Made by a program: the position numbers and the translations under genes. From positions 121,145 to 185,144 of the forward strand of contig NZ_BOMH01000027.1 of NCBI RefSeq assembly GCF_016862095.1: DNA of 64,000 bases, read 5' to 3'. Source of the stretch: Actinoplanes cyaneus. Its GTDB lineage: Bacteria; Actinomycetota; Actinomycetes; Mycobacteriales; Micromonosporaceae. Below the pieces are notes generated by a model. It had not been told where the DNA came from. It did not search any database and worked only from the letters and a program-made list of their open reading frames with translations. Of the stretch, positions 54,378-62,172 are shown piece by piece. Within the stretch, counting starts at the first letter, position 1, and every line of letters starts with the position of its first letter.

Positions 54378-54920
54378 TTGCGGTTCCTCGCCACCGCGGC
54401 GGCGGCGCTGCTGCTCCTGGCCGGTTGCGGCCAGGAGCAGGCGTCGCCGCCCGCGGCGTCCCGCACTCCCCCGCCGCCCTCGTTCGGCGGCACCGATCTG
54501 GCCTGGATCGAGATCACCCTGGCCATGGACGAGCAGATCCTCCCGCTGCTCGACGCGATCCCGGCGCACACCGCGACACCCGCCGTCACCGACTTGGCGA
54601 CCCGGGTGCGCGCGGTCACCGAGGCCGAGCTGCCGACGCTGCGCGACCTGCACGACAGGGCGGGCCTGCCGGCCGACAACCCCCATGAGGGGATGCCGAT
54701 GCCGGGAATGGTCACCACATCGGATCTAGAGGCAATGACCAGGCTTTCCGGTACGGCCTTCGACACCGCCGCCACCGAGAAACTGCACGAGGGTCTCGAC
54801 CAGGCGATCAGTCTCGCCCGCAGCGAACAGGCCAACGGCACGGACCCGGACACCCGCGCCCTGGCCACCACCGTCCTCACCACCCGCACCGACCTCCGGC
54901 CGGGACTCTCGCCGGCGTAG
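54378..54920 (+). CDS. Lipoprotein, degenerate DUF305-like
   Basis: About 180 aa. Signal sequence with a lipobox (RFLATAAAALLLLAGC), then two helical repeats resembling DUF305. The metal-ligand motif normally reading like MIPHHEQA is replaced by TLAMDEQIL, so metal binding is doubtful. TTG start 2 bp after the DUF1996 stop is preferred; a GTG at 54342 inside the upstream gene is also in frame. Extracytoplasmic, membrane-anchored. Confidence 0.75.
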   Translation: MRFLATAAAALLLLAGCGQEQASPPAASRTPPPPSFGGTDLAWIEITLAMDEQILPLLDAIPAHTATPAVTDLATRVRAVTEAELPTLRDLHDRAGLPADNPHEGMPMPGMVTTSDLEAMTRLSGTAFDTAATEKLHEGLDQAISLARSEQANGTDPDTRALATTVLTTRTDLRPGLSPA

Positions 54921-54937
54921 CGGCCCGCCGCAGGCTT

Positions 54938-54994
54938 CCAGCTGGTGCTCATGGCTGTTATGAGGCACGAATAGCAGCCATGAGCACCAGCTGG
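54938..54994. repeat. Palindromic hairpin element, copy C
   Basis: Arms 54938-54961 and 54971-54994 (CCAGCTGGTGCTCATGGCTG..), one mismatch, 9-bp loop; 17 bp after the lipoprotein stop. GGCTG/CAGCC here replaces GGTCG/CGACC of copy B on both arms. Confidence 0.88.
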
Positions 54995-55117
54995 CAACGG
55001 CGAGCCGCGGCACCGCCTGGACCACAGCGCACACCGCGCGACGCCGGCAGGCGGACACCCGCCACGGCCCGGCGCGGCCGCTCGTCGGCCGGGACGCCGA
55101 GCACCTGGCACCGCTGG

Positions 55118-55486
55118 TCAGACGCGGTCGTGGAGGGTGATGTGGTAGCCGTCGGGGTCGGCGAAGGTGAAGGTCCGGCCGAAGGGGCCGTCGATCGGCG
55201 CGGAGACGATGGTGTGACCGTCGGCGGCGAGCGCGTCGTGGATGGCCTGGACGTCGGTGGCGTGCAGCCAGATCGCGGCGCCGATGCCGGGCTGTGCGAC
55301 GGCCGCGAGGTCGGTGCCGGGGATGACGTCGCGCAGCGCGAAGGCGATCGGCTTGGTCTCGAAGACGACGGCGTGCGGCGGCCCGGCCGGCGAGCGCACG
55401 AGACCGAGATACCGCTCGTAGAACGCCCGGGACGCGTCCAGGTCGCGCGCCTGCAGGGAGATGAAGTCGGGTCCGGTGACGGGCAT
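55118..55486 (-). CDS. VOC-family (glyoxalase-like) protein
   Basis: 122 aa single VOC module: GPDFISLQARDLDASRAFYERYLGLVRSPAGPPHAVVFETKP.. GRTFTFADPDGYHITLHDRV. The start is the ATG of MPVTGP (55486); the longer frame enters the operator region. Divergent from the MarR gene with shared palindromes, so it is likely the MarR target. Confidence 0.9.
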   Translation of the reverse strand: MPVTGPDFISLQARDLDASRAFYERYLGLVRSPAGPPHAVVFETKPIAFALRDVIPGTDLAAVAQPGIGAAIWLHATDVQAIHDALAADGHTIVSAPIDGPFGRTFTFADPDGYHITLHDRV

Positions 55487-55503
55487 GATGACGCTCCTTA
55501 GTT

Positions 55504-55549
55504 GTGTCAGGTTCCTGACACACACCAGCTTATGTCAGAATCCTGACAT
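55504..55549. promoter_or_regulatory. Two MarR-type palindromes in the divergent VOC/marR gap
   Basis: Perfect 18-bp GTGTCAGG-TT-CCTGACAC (55504-55521) and ATGTCAG-N4-CTGACAT (55532-55549), the second covering the marR start codon. Spacing centre to centre is 28 bp. Suggests mutual repression of both genes. Confidence 0.75.
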
Positions 55550-56006
55550 GAGTCAAGGCGGCGTCGGCGTTGATCTGGACAAGTCACTCGGCTACCTGCT
55601 GAAGGAGGCGTCGAGTGCTCTGCGCTCGGCCATGGAGGAGGTGCTGCGGCCGCTCGGGATGAACGTCACCCGGTACGCCTGCCTCGAACTGCTGGCACAA
55701 CGGCCCGGCCTGTCGAACTCCGACCTCGCGCGGGGCGCGTTCGTCACCCGGCAGTCGATGAACGTGCTGCTCCAAGCCCTGGAACGAGAGGGCTACGTGA
55801 CCAGGCCCGCGGAGGCGCCGGTCGGGAAGGTTCTTCCGACCCGGCTCACGCCCCTCGGCCGGCAGAGCCTCGAGAAGGCGACAGTGGCGGTCCGGTCCGT
55901 CGAGGTCAGGATGCTGGCCGGGATGACTGACGCCGACCAGTCAGCCGCGTTCCGGCTCCTGCGCAGCATGATCCACTCCCTCCGCGACAACAACGACCCG
56001 GCGTAG
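55548..56006 (+). CDS. MarR-family regulator
   Basis: 152 aa. Winged helix: TRYACLELLAQRPGLSNSDLARGAFVTRQSMNVLLQALEREGYVTRPAE.. followed by RLTPLGRQSLEKA. ATG 55548 within the second palindrome. Predicted to repress itself and the divergent VOC protein, relieved by a small ligand or an oxidant. Confidence 0.92.
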   Translation: MSQGGVGVDLDKSLGYLLKEASSALRSAMEEVLRPLGMNVTRYACLELLAQRPGLSNSDLARGAFVTRQSMNVLLQALEREGYVTRPAEAPVGKVLPTRLTPLGRQSLEKATVAVRSVEVRMLAGMTDADQSAAFRLLRSMIHSLRDNNDPA

Positions 56007-56020
56007 TCGGAGAGCGAGGG

Positions 56021-56077
56021 CTCCCGGCTGGTTCTCCTGGTCGTTATGAGGGACGGATAACGACCAAGAGAACCAGC
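56021..56077. repeat. Palindromic hairpin element, copy D
   Basis: Core arms 56027-56047 and 56057-56077 (GCTGGTTCTC.TGGTCGTTAT), one mismatch, 9-bp loop, with partly complementary CTCCCG/CGGGAG flanks; 14 bp after the marR stop. The G-C pair of copies A-C is a T-A pair here in both arms. Confidence 0.88.
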
Positions 56078-56184
56078 TGGAACCGGGAGTCGCGCACCTG
56101 CCGGGAGTGGCAGCGGAATCGCGCGGGCGGTGTCACGGGGACCGGGCTCACGACGTACGCGCAAATGGGGTGAGAGAGACGCGC

Positions 56185-56856
56185 CTACCGTCGGGCCTCG
56201 GCGACGAGCAGGCCGCGCGGGGTGGCGGGGAAACGGTCGAGCATGGCGCGGATCTCGGTCGCGTCCACGTTGGCGCCGAAGAGCTCGGTGCCCGGCTCCA
56301 TCCGGACTCCCGCGGCGAGCGGACCGGCCACGACCGGATCGAAGCCGAGGGCGTCGACCAGCGCGGACACCGTCGCCACGTCGGCGGGGTCGTCGCCGGC
56401 CAGGGCGATCGCACGCCGGCCGGGCGTGCCCGCGGGACGAGCGCCGTCCTCCAGGTCGTGGTAGCCCATGTGGTTGAAGGCTTTCACGACCCGGGCCCCG
56501 GGCAGGAACGCCTGCACCGTCTCGCTGGACGACGTGCGCGGGTCGGTCAGGTCGTCGCGGACGCCGTCGACCTCCCACCAGTAGTTCATCGCGTCGATCA
56601 CCAGCTTGCCGCGCAACGGGGCAGCCGGGATGTCCCGGTACTTGCCGAGCGGCAGCGCCAGGATCACGATGTCCGCCCGGGCCGCCGCCTCGGCCGACGT
56701 CACCGCCCGGGCGCCCGGCGTGAGCACGTCGATGATCAGCTCGATCCCGGCGGGGTCGCCGGAGCCGGACACGAGAACCTCGTGCCCGGCGGCGAGCGCG
56801 AGCCGGGCCAGGACCGTGCCGACCTTGCCGGCCCCGAGAATGCCGATGGTGGTCAT
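56185..56856 (-). CDS. NADPH-dependent F420 reductase-like NAD(P)-binding protein
   Basis: 223 aa. N-terminal Rossmann motif TIGILGAGKVGTVLARLALAAGHEVLVSGSGDP, ILALPLGKYRDIP and KAFNHMGYHDLED typical of the F420:NADP oxidoreductase family. Start at ATG 56856, 2 bp after the flavin oxidoreductase stop; larger frames upstream are shadows. The pairing with an LLM-class enzyme suggests cofactor supply, but reduction of F420 itself is inferred. Confidence 0.85.
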   Translation of the reverse strand: MTTIGILGAGKVGTVLARLALAAGHEVLVSGSGDPAGIELIIDVLTPGARAVTSAEAAARADIVILALPLGKYRDIPAAPLRGKLVIDAMNYWWEVDGVRDDLTDPRTSSSETVQAFLPGARVVKAFNHMGYHDLEDGARPAGTPGRRAIALAGDDPADVATVSALVDALGFDPVVAGPLAAGVRMEPGTELFGANVDATEIRAMLDRFPATPRGLLVAEARR

Positions 56857-56858
56857 CG

Positions 56859-57890
56859 TCAGCCGGCCAGGATGTCGCGGACCATCGGCAGCACCTTCGA
56901 GCCGAACAGCTCGACCGAGCGCAGCCGCGCGCTGACCGGCTGGGCCCCGGCCGTGTAGATCAGGTCGAAGCGGCCGACGCCGAGCGCCTTGACCGCCCGG
57001 GCGATCTTGCGGGCGACGGTCTCCGGCGAGCCCAGGTAGAGCGAACCGTTCGCGACCTCCGCCTCGAACTCGGCGCGGCGCAGCGGGGGCCAGCCGCGCT
57101 GGGCGCCGATCCGGTCGCGGATCACCTTGTACGGCGCGTAGAAGATCTCCTTGGCCTCCTCGTCGGTGTCGGCGACGAAGCCGGGCGAGTGCATGCCGAC
57201 CGGGTGCGCGACAGTGCCGAGCTGCTGGGCGGCCTGCTCGTAGAGCTTGATGTAGGGCGCGAACCGGTCCGGCGCGCCACCGATGATCGCCAGCATCAGC
57301 GGCAGGCCGTGCCGTGCGGTGCGGACCACCGACTGCGGGGAGCCGCCGACGCCGACCCATGTGTCGAGCCGGCCGGACTCCGTCTTCGGGAACACGTCGG
57401 CGTTCTCCAACGGGGCACGGGTGGTGCCGCTCCAGGTGACCGGCTGCTCGTCGAGCAGCTTCACGAACAGCTCGAGTTTCTCCTCGAACAGCACGTCGTA
57501 GTCGCTCAGGTCGTACCCGAAGAGCGGGAACGACTCGGTGAAGGAGCCGCGACCCAGGATCACCTCGGCCCGCCCGTGCGACAGGGCGTCGACGGTGGCG
57601 AAGCGCTGGAAGACCCGCACGGGGTCGTCCGAGCTGAGGACGGTGACGCCGGACGCCAGCCGGATCCGCGAGGTGCGGCCCGCGATGCCGGCGAGGACGG
57701 TCTCCGGGGTGGTGATCGCGTATTCCGGGCGGTGGTGCTCGCCGAGCGCGATCACGTCGACGCCGAGTTGGTCGGCGAGGACGGCCTCGTCGACGACCTG
57801 GCGGATCGCCGTGGCGTAGGAGACGGGGGCGCCGGCGTCGTCGACCGGGACGTCCCCGAAGGTGTCGAGTCCGAAAATCACGTCATTCAC
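56859..57890 (-). CDS. LLM-class flavin/F420-dependent oxidoreductase
   Basis: 343 aa luciferase-like TIM-barrel protein. Family phrases: GEHHRPEYAITTPETVLAGIAGRTSRIRLASGVTVLSSDDPVRVFQRFATVDALSHGRAEVILGRGSF and KTESGRLDTWVGVGGSPQSVVRTARHGLPLMLAIIGG. Oxidises or reduces an unknown substrate with FMN or F420. Upstream of it lies the short dyad TTGAC-N2-GTCAA (57914-57925). Confidence 0.88.
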   Translation of the reverse strand: MNDVIFGLDTFGDVPVDDAGAPVSYATAIRQVVDEAVLADQLGVDVIALGEHHRPEYAITTPETVLAGIAGRTSRIRLASGVTVLSSDDPVRVFQRFATVDALSHGRAEVILGRGSFTESFPLFGYDLSDYDVLFEEKLELFVKLLDEQPVTWSGTTRAPLENADVFPKTESGRLDTWVGVGGSPQSVVRTARHGLPLMLAIIGGAPDRFAPYIKLYEQAAQQLGTVAHPVGMHSPGFVADTDEEAKEIFYAPYKVIRDRIGAQRGWPPLRRAEFEAEVANGSLYLGSPETVARKIARAVKALGVGRFDLIYTAGAQPVSARLRSVELFGSKVLPMVRDILAG

Positions 57891-57913
57891 GGGTCAACAA
57901 TGACGCGAAGTAG

Positions 57914-57925
57914 TTGACACGTCAA
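57914..57925. promoter_or_regulatory. TTGAC-AC-GTCAA inverted repeat
   Basis: Short dyad 24 bp upstream of the LLM oxidoreductase start, in the gap shared with the GH94 gene. Possible operator or -35 element; not assignable. Confidence 0.35.
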
Positions 57926-57968
57926 TCAGACGTGAGCGCCGGCACAGCCGCCGTTTACACTCCCGTAA

Positions 57969-57982
57969 TGGGAGCGCTCCCA
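57969..57982. promoter_or_regulatory. CebR box (cello-oligosaccharide repressor site)
   Basis: TGGGAGCGCTCCCA, a perfect match to the 14-bp palindrome bound by the LacI-family repressor CebR in streptomycetes, 14 bp before the GH94 start. Implies induction by cellobiose or cellotriose. Confidence 0.9.
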
Positions 57983-57996
57983 ACCGAAGGAGACAG

Positions 57997-60450
57997 ATGG
58001 TGCGTTACGGACACTTCGACGACCGGACCCGCGAGTACGTCATCGACCGGCCCGACACCCCCCTGCCCTGGATCAACTATCTGGGCAGCGAGGCGTACTT
58101 CGGGCTGATCTCCAACACCGCGGGCGGCTACTCGTTCTACCGCGACGCCCGGCTGCGCCGGCTGACCCGATACCGCTACAACAACGCTCCGCTCGACCTC
58201 GGCGGGCGCTACCTCTACCTGCGCGACGACGCGAACGGCGACTACTGGTCCCCGTCGTGGCAGCCGACGCAGCGGGAGCTCGACGACTACGAGTGCCGGC
58301 ACGGACTGTCGTACACCCGGATCGCCTCGGCCCGCGGCGGGATCCGCGCCGAGACGCTCTACTTCGTCCCCCTCGGTGAGACCCTCGAGGTGTGGCGCAC
58401 CCGGGTCACCAACGAGCGCGACACCACAGCAGAACTGTCCCTCTTCTCCTCCGTCGAGTTCTGCCTCTGGGACGCGCAGGACGACGCCACGAACTTCCAG
58501 CGCAACTTCTCCACCGGCCAGGTCGAGGTGGACGACGGCGTCATCTACCACAAGACCGAGTACCGCGAGCGGCGCGACCACTTCGCCTACTTCGCCTGCT
58601 CCGAGCCCCTGGCGGGCTTCGACACGCAGCGCGAGGCGTTCCTCGGCGCCTACCGCGGCTGGGACCGGCCGGCCGCCGTCGAGCAGGGCAGCGCCACGGA
58701 CTCCGTCGCCGCCGGCTGGTCCCCGATCGGCAGTCACCACGTCCGCCTCAGTCTCGCGCCCGGCGAGACCCGCGAAGTGATCTTCGTGCTGGGCTATGCC
58801 GAGAACCCGCGCGACGACAAGTTCGACCCGCCGCATTCACAGACCATCAACAAGTCCCGCGTACGGCCGACCATCGCCCGCTGGCTGGACTCCGCCACGG
58901 TCACCGAGGGCTTCACGGCGCTCACCACGCACTGGGACCGGCTGCTCGGCGGGTTGCAGGTCAGCACCCCCGACGCGGACACCGACCGGATGGTGAACGT
59001 CTGGAACGCGTACCAGTGCATGGTCACCTTCAACCTGAGCCGGTCGGCGTCGCAGTTCGAGTCCGGCATCGGCCGCGGCATGGGGTTCCGCGACTCCAAC
59101 CAGGACCTGCTCGGCTTCGTCCACATCATCCCGGAGCGGGCGCGGGAACGGATCCTGGACATCGCCGCCACGCAGATGGCCACCGGCGGGGCGTACCACC
59201 AGTACCAGCCGTTGACCAAGCGCGGCAACAACGACATCGGCGACGGCTTCAACGACGACCCGCTGTGGCTGATCCTGGGCGTGTCGGCCTACCTGAAGGA
59301 GACCGGCGAAGCGACGATCCTGGACGAGCCGGTGCCGTTCGACAACGCGCCGGGCAGCGAGGTCTCCCTCTACGAGCACCTGGTCCGGTCGCTGAGCTAC
59401 ACCCTGGACCGGCTCGGGCCGCACGGATTGCCCCTGATCGGGCGCGCCGACTGGAACGACTGCCTCAACCTGAACTGCTTCTCGGAGACCCCGGGCGAGC
59501 CGTTCCAGACCACCGAGAACGTCACCGGCGGGCAGGCCGAGTCGGTCTTCATCGCCGGGCAGTTCGTGCTCGCCGCCAAGGAGCTGGCGAGCGTCGCCGA
59601 GCTGCGCGGGCTCGACGAGAAGGCCGCCGAGTACCGGGCCGCGGCGGAGAAGATGACCGGAACGATCGTCGAGCACGGCTGGGACGGCGAGTGGTTCCGG
59701 CGGGCCTACGACTTCCACGGCAACCCGATCGGCTCCGGCGAGAACGACGAGGGACAGATCTTCGTCGAGCCGCAAGGCATGTGCGTGCTCGCCGGGGTCG
59801 GCCTCGACGACGGGCTGGCCGCCCGCGCGCTGGACAGCGTCGGTGACCGGCTGGGCACCCCGCACGGCGTGGTCCTGCAGCAGCCCGCGTACTCGCGGTA
59901 CCACGTCGAACTGGGTGAGATCTCCACGTATCCGCCCGGGTACAAGGAGAACGCCGGGATCTTCTGCCACACCAATCCGTGGATCATGATCGCGGAGACG
60001 ATCCTGGGCCGCGGCGACCGTGCGTTCGACTACTACCGGCGGATCAACCCGTCGGCGCGGGAGGCGATCAGCGACGTGCACCGGTGCGAGCCGTACGTCT
60101 ATGCCCAGATGATCGCCGGGAAGGACGCGCCCACCCACGGCGAGGCCAAGAACTCCTGGCTGACCGGCACCGCGGCGTGGAACTTCGTCGCGATCACCCA
60201 GTGGATCCTCGGCCTGCGCCCGGAACTCGACGGGCTGCGCGTCGACCCGGTCCTGCCCGCCGCGTGGAACGGCTTCGTGGCCACCCGCGTGTACCGCGGC
60301 GCGACCTACGAGATCACCGTCCGCAAACCGATCGGCGTGTCCGGGCGCGTCACCCGGCTGCTCGTCGACGGCGCACAGATCGACGGCACCGTGATCCCGC
60401 CCGCGCCGGCCGGCGCCACCGTCCGGGTGGAGGCGGTCGTCGAGCGCTGA
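57997..60450 (+). CDS. GH94 phosphorylase (cellobiose phosphorylase)
   Basis: 817 aa, full family length. N-terminal beta-sandwich (YVIDRPDTPLPWINYLGSEAYFGLISNTAGGYSFYRDARLRRLTRYRYN), (alpha/alpha)6 barrel with catalytic Asp in GRADWNDCLNLN, and the C-terminal substrate region VEPQGMCVLAG..YKENAGIFCHTNPW. Cleaves cellobiose with phosphate into glucose 1-phosphate and glucose in the cytoplasm. The CebR box upstream supports cellobiose as substrate. Shine-Dalgarno GAAGGAG, ATG 57997. Confidence 0.94.
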   Translation: MVRYGHFDDRTREYVIDRPDTPLPWINYLGSEAYFGLISNTAGGYSFYRDARLRRLTRYRYNNAPLDLGGRYLYLRDDANGDYWSPSWQPTQRELDDYECRHGLSYTRIASARGGIRAETLYFVPLGETLEVWRTRVTNERDTTAELSLFSSVEFCLWDAQDDATNFQRNFSTGQVEVDDGVIYHKTEYRERRDHFAYFACSEPLAGFDTQREAFLGAYRGWDRPAAVEQGSATDSVAAGWSPIGSHHVRLSLAPGETREVIFVLGYAENPRDDKFDPPHSQTINKSRVRPTIARWLDSATVTEGFTALTTHWDRLLGGLQVSTPDADTDRMVNVWNAYQCMVTFNLSRSASQFESGIGRGMGFRDSNQDLLGFVHIIPERARERILDIAATQMATGGAYHQYQPLTKRGNNDIGDGFNDDPLWLILGVSAYLKETGEATILDEPVPFDNAPGSEVSLYEHLVRSLSYTLDRLGPHGLPLIGRADWNDCLNLNCFSETPGEPFQTTENVTGGQAESVFIAGQFVLAAKELASVAELRGLDEKAAEYRAAAEKMTGTIVEHGWDGEWFRRAYDFHGNPIGSGENDEGQIFVEPQGMCVLAGVGLDDGLAARALDSVGDRLGTPHGVVLQQPAYSRYHVELGEISTYPPGYKENAGIFCHTNPWIMIAETILGRGDRAFDYYRRINPSAREAISDVHRCEPYVYAQMIAGKDAPTHGEAKNSWLTGTAAWNFVAITQWILGLRPELDGLRVDPVLPAAWNGFVATRVYRGATYEITVRKPIGVSGRVTRLLVDGAQIDGTVIPPAPAGATVRVEAVVER

Positions 60451-60664
60451 GCCGGTCCGGTGACCCGCGGGCCTGTCGGTATGCGGCAGACCCGTTGACA
60501 GCTGGCAGCGGGAGGGCGACGCTCACGGCATCGGCTCGGATACCGCCGATCGATTCCATCGCCGTTGCTCGTGCGCCGCATCCGCCGGTGACACCCGGCG
60601 CAGAGCGTCTCCCCTCGGCTGCCAGCCCACCGACGTTTCCCGCTTCTGATCAAAGGAGATCAAG

Positions 60665-60964
60665 ATGCCCGTCCCTCAGGTCAACGTCACCCTGCTGTTA
60701 CAAGAGCTCCAGCAGGCGCAGAACCCCGTCGCCTCCGACGAGGTCCGAAGCCTGCAGTTCATGCTCGCCTTCACCAGCGGGCGATACTCGCCGTTCGACC
60801 GCGCCCTGAAATCATCGGACGGCGTGGACGGGCTGTTCGGCCCCAAGACCGACGAACGGGTCCGCCAGTTCCAGGACGACGCGGGCCTCAAAGCCGACGG
60901 CATCGTCGGCACCAACACCTGGACGGCGCTGCTGGAGCGGTGGACCTCGTTCCAGACCGCCTGA
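60665..60964 (+). CDS. Small peptidoglycan-binding-domain protein
   Basis: 99 aa consisting essentially of one PG_binding_1 module: LQFMLAFTSGRYSPFDRALKSSDGVDGLFGPKTDERVRQFQDDAGLKADGIVGTNTWTALL. No signal peptide, so its location is unclear. Preceded by AAAGGAGATCAAG. Followed by a long hairpin. Confidence 0.88.
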   Translation: MPVPQVNVTLLLQELQQAQNPVASDEVRSLQFMLAFTSGRYSPFDRALKSSDGVDGLFGPKTDERVRQFQDDAGLKADGIVGTNTWTALLERWTSFQTA

Positions 60965-60981
60965 GCGGCCCGGCGCGTGAT

Positions 60982-61017
60982 GATCTGCCGGGGCGTGCGG
61001 ACACACCCCGGCAGATC
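60982..61017. terminator. Bidirectional hairpin between peptidoglycan-binding and IF-1 genes
   Basis: Sixteen-bp stem starting GATCTGCCGGGG with one mismatch and a 4-nt loop, 18 bp past one stop and 8 bp before the other. Confidence 0.75.
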
Positions 61018-61025
61018 GTCACGGC

Positions 61026-61250
61026 CTAGTTCCGGTAGCGGAAGACAATCCGGCCCCTGGTCAGGTCATACGGGGTCAGCTCGACCAGCACCCGGTCGAA
61101 CGGCAGGATCCGGATGTAGTTCTTACGGATCTTCCCGCTGATGTGCGCCAGCACCGTGTGCCCATTGCTCAACTCCACCCTGAACGTGGCGTTGCGCAGG
61201 CATTCGAGGACGGTCCCCTCCAACTGGACCCCGTTCGCCGACCCGGGCAT
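61026..61250 (-). CDS. infA: Translation initiation factor IF-1 paralogue
   Basis: 74 aa OB-fold: GTVLECLRNATFRVELSNGHTVLAHISGKIRKNYIRILPFDRVLVELTPYDLTRGRIVFRYR. Canonical IF-1 throughout the ribosome-binding face, but the N-terminus (PGSANGVQL) and KIRKNYIRILPFD replace the usual MAKKDG.. and KMRxHYIRILPGD, and it is not in the ribosomal-protein cluster. Start overlaps the GNAT stop (TGATG). Probably a secondary, condition-specific IF-1. Confidence 0.9.
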   Translation of the reverse strand: MPGSANGVQLEGTVLECLRNATFRVELSNGHTVLAHISGKIRKNYIRILPFDRVLVELTPYDLTRGRIVFRYRN

Positions 61251-61984
61251 CAGCGCAGCTCCAGTTCCAGGTTGCTGCTGACCCGGCGGGCCCGCACGCC
61301 GGCGGCCAGCGCGAGCGCGGCCACGTTCGCCTCGTGCACATCGGCGGACACCGTCTCGACCCCACGCCGGTGCAGCGTGGCGAGCGTGTCGGCGAGCAGC
61401 GCCCGGCCGATCCCCCGGCGGCGCATCCCGGCCCGGACAGCGATCAGCCCGATCCGCGGCCTGCGCGGCAGCGGCGCCAGCCGGAGCAGTCCCGCGTACC
61501 GCCCGTCGAGCTCGGCCGCCGTGAACGTCGACAAGCCGCGCCGCCCCGGCAGGATCTCGGCCGGCATCGCCGGACAGTTCTCCGCGCGGACCGCCCGATC
61601 CACCTCGTCGAGCAAATCGTCGGCGGCCGCCACGATGGTCACGCCGGGTGGTGCGATCACCGCGCCGAGCCCGGTGATGATCGGGTCGGTCGGGACGACG
61701 TGCTCCCATTCGCGGCGCCGGATCACGAACCCGGCGCCACGCCACTGCGCGGTCAGGTCGACGTCGGCCTCGTCGACGACGGTGTGCAAGGGCCTCGGCA
61801 GCGCGGCCAGGGCCGCCTCGGCAAGCTGGTGGAACACCACGTCGTGCCACGCGTCGACGCTGATGAAGAGCCGGCCGTCGGGTCGCCGGGACGCCTCGGC
61901 ACGGCCGACGACCAGGTCGTCCTCGAGGGCGTGCCACTGCCACTGAGCCGGCCGGGTAACCACGGCGGTTCGTACAGAATTCAC
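61250..61984 (-). CDS. GNAT-family acetyltransferase
   Basis: 244 aa. A divergent N-terminal half and a C-terminal GNAT fold with the acetyl-CoA motif IGLIAVRAGMRRRGIGRALLADTLATLHRRGVETVSADV. GTG start. The stop overlaps the IF-1 start, coupling the two; the acetylated target could be a protein, possibly of the translation apparatus, but this is inference. Confidence 0.85.
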   Translation of the reverse strand: MNSVRTAVVTRPAQWQWHALEDDLVVGRAEASRRPDGRLFISVDAWHDVVFHQLAEAALAALPRPLHTVVDEADVDLTAQWRGAGFVIRRREWEHVVPTDPIITGLGAVIAPPGVTIVAAADDLLDEVDRAVRAENCPAMPAEILPGRRGLSTFTAAELDGRYAGLLRLAPLPRRPRIGLIAVRAGMRRRGIGRALLADTLATLHRRGVETVSADVHEANVAALALAAGVRARRVSSNLELELR

Positions 61985-62172
61985 AGGGTTTGATGCCTTT
62001 CGGGAGTGCCAGGAAAGCGCGACGCTCCCGGCAGCCCCTACGTCAGCCGCCCGACCGTGACGACGAGGGGAGCACCCACATCGCAGAAACGTTCATCGGG
62101 GCTCACCTCCTCGGGCAGTGTCACGGTCGCCAGGCGACGCTATGCGACGGCCGGGCCCGCGTCCACCGCTTT

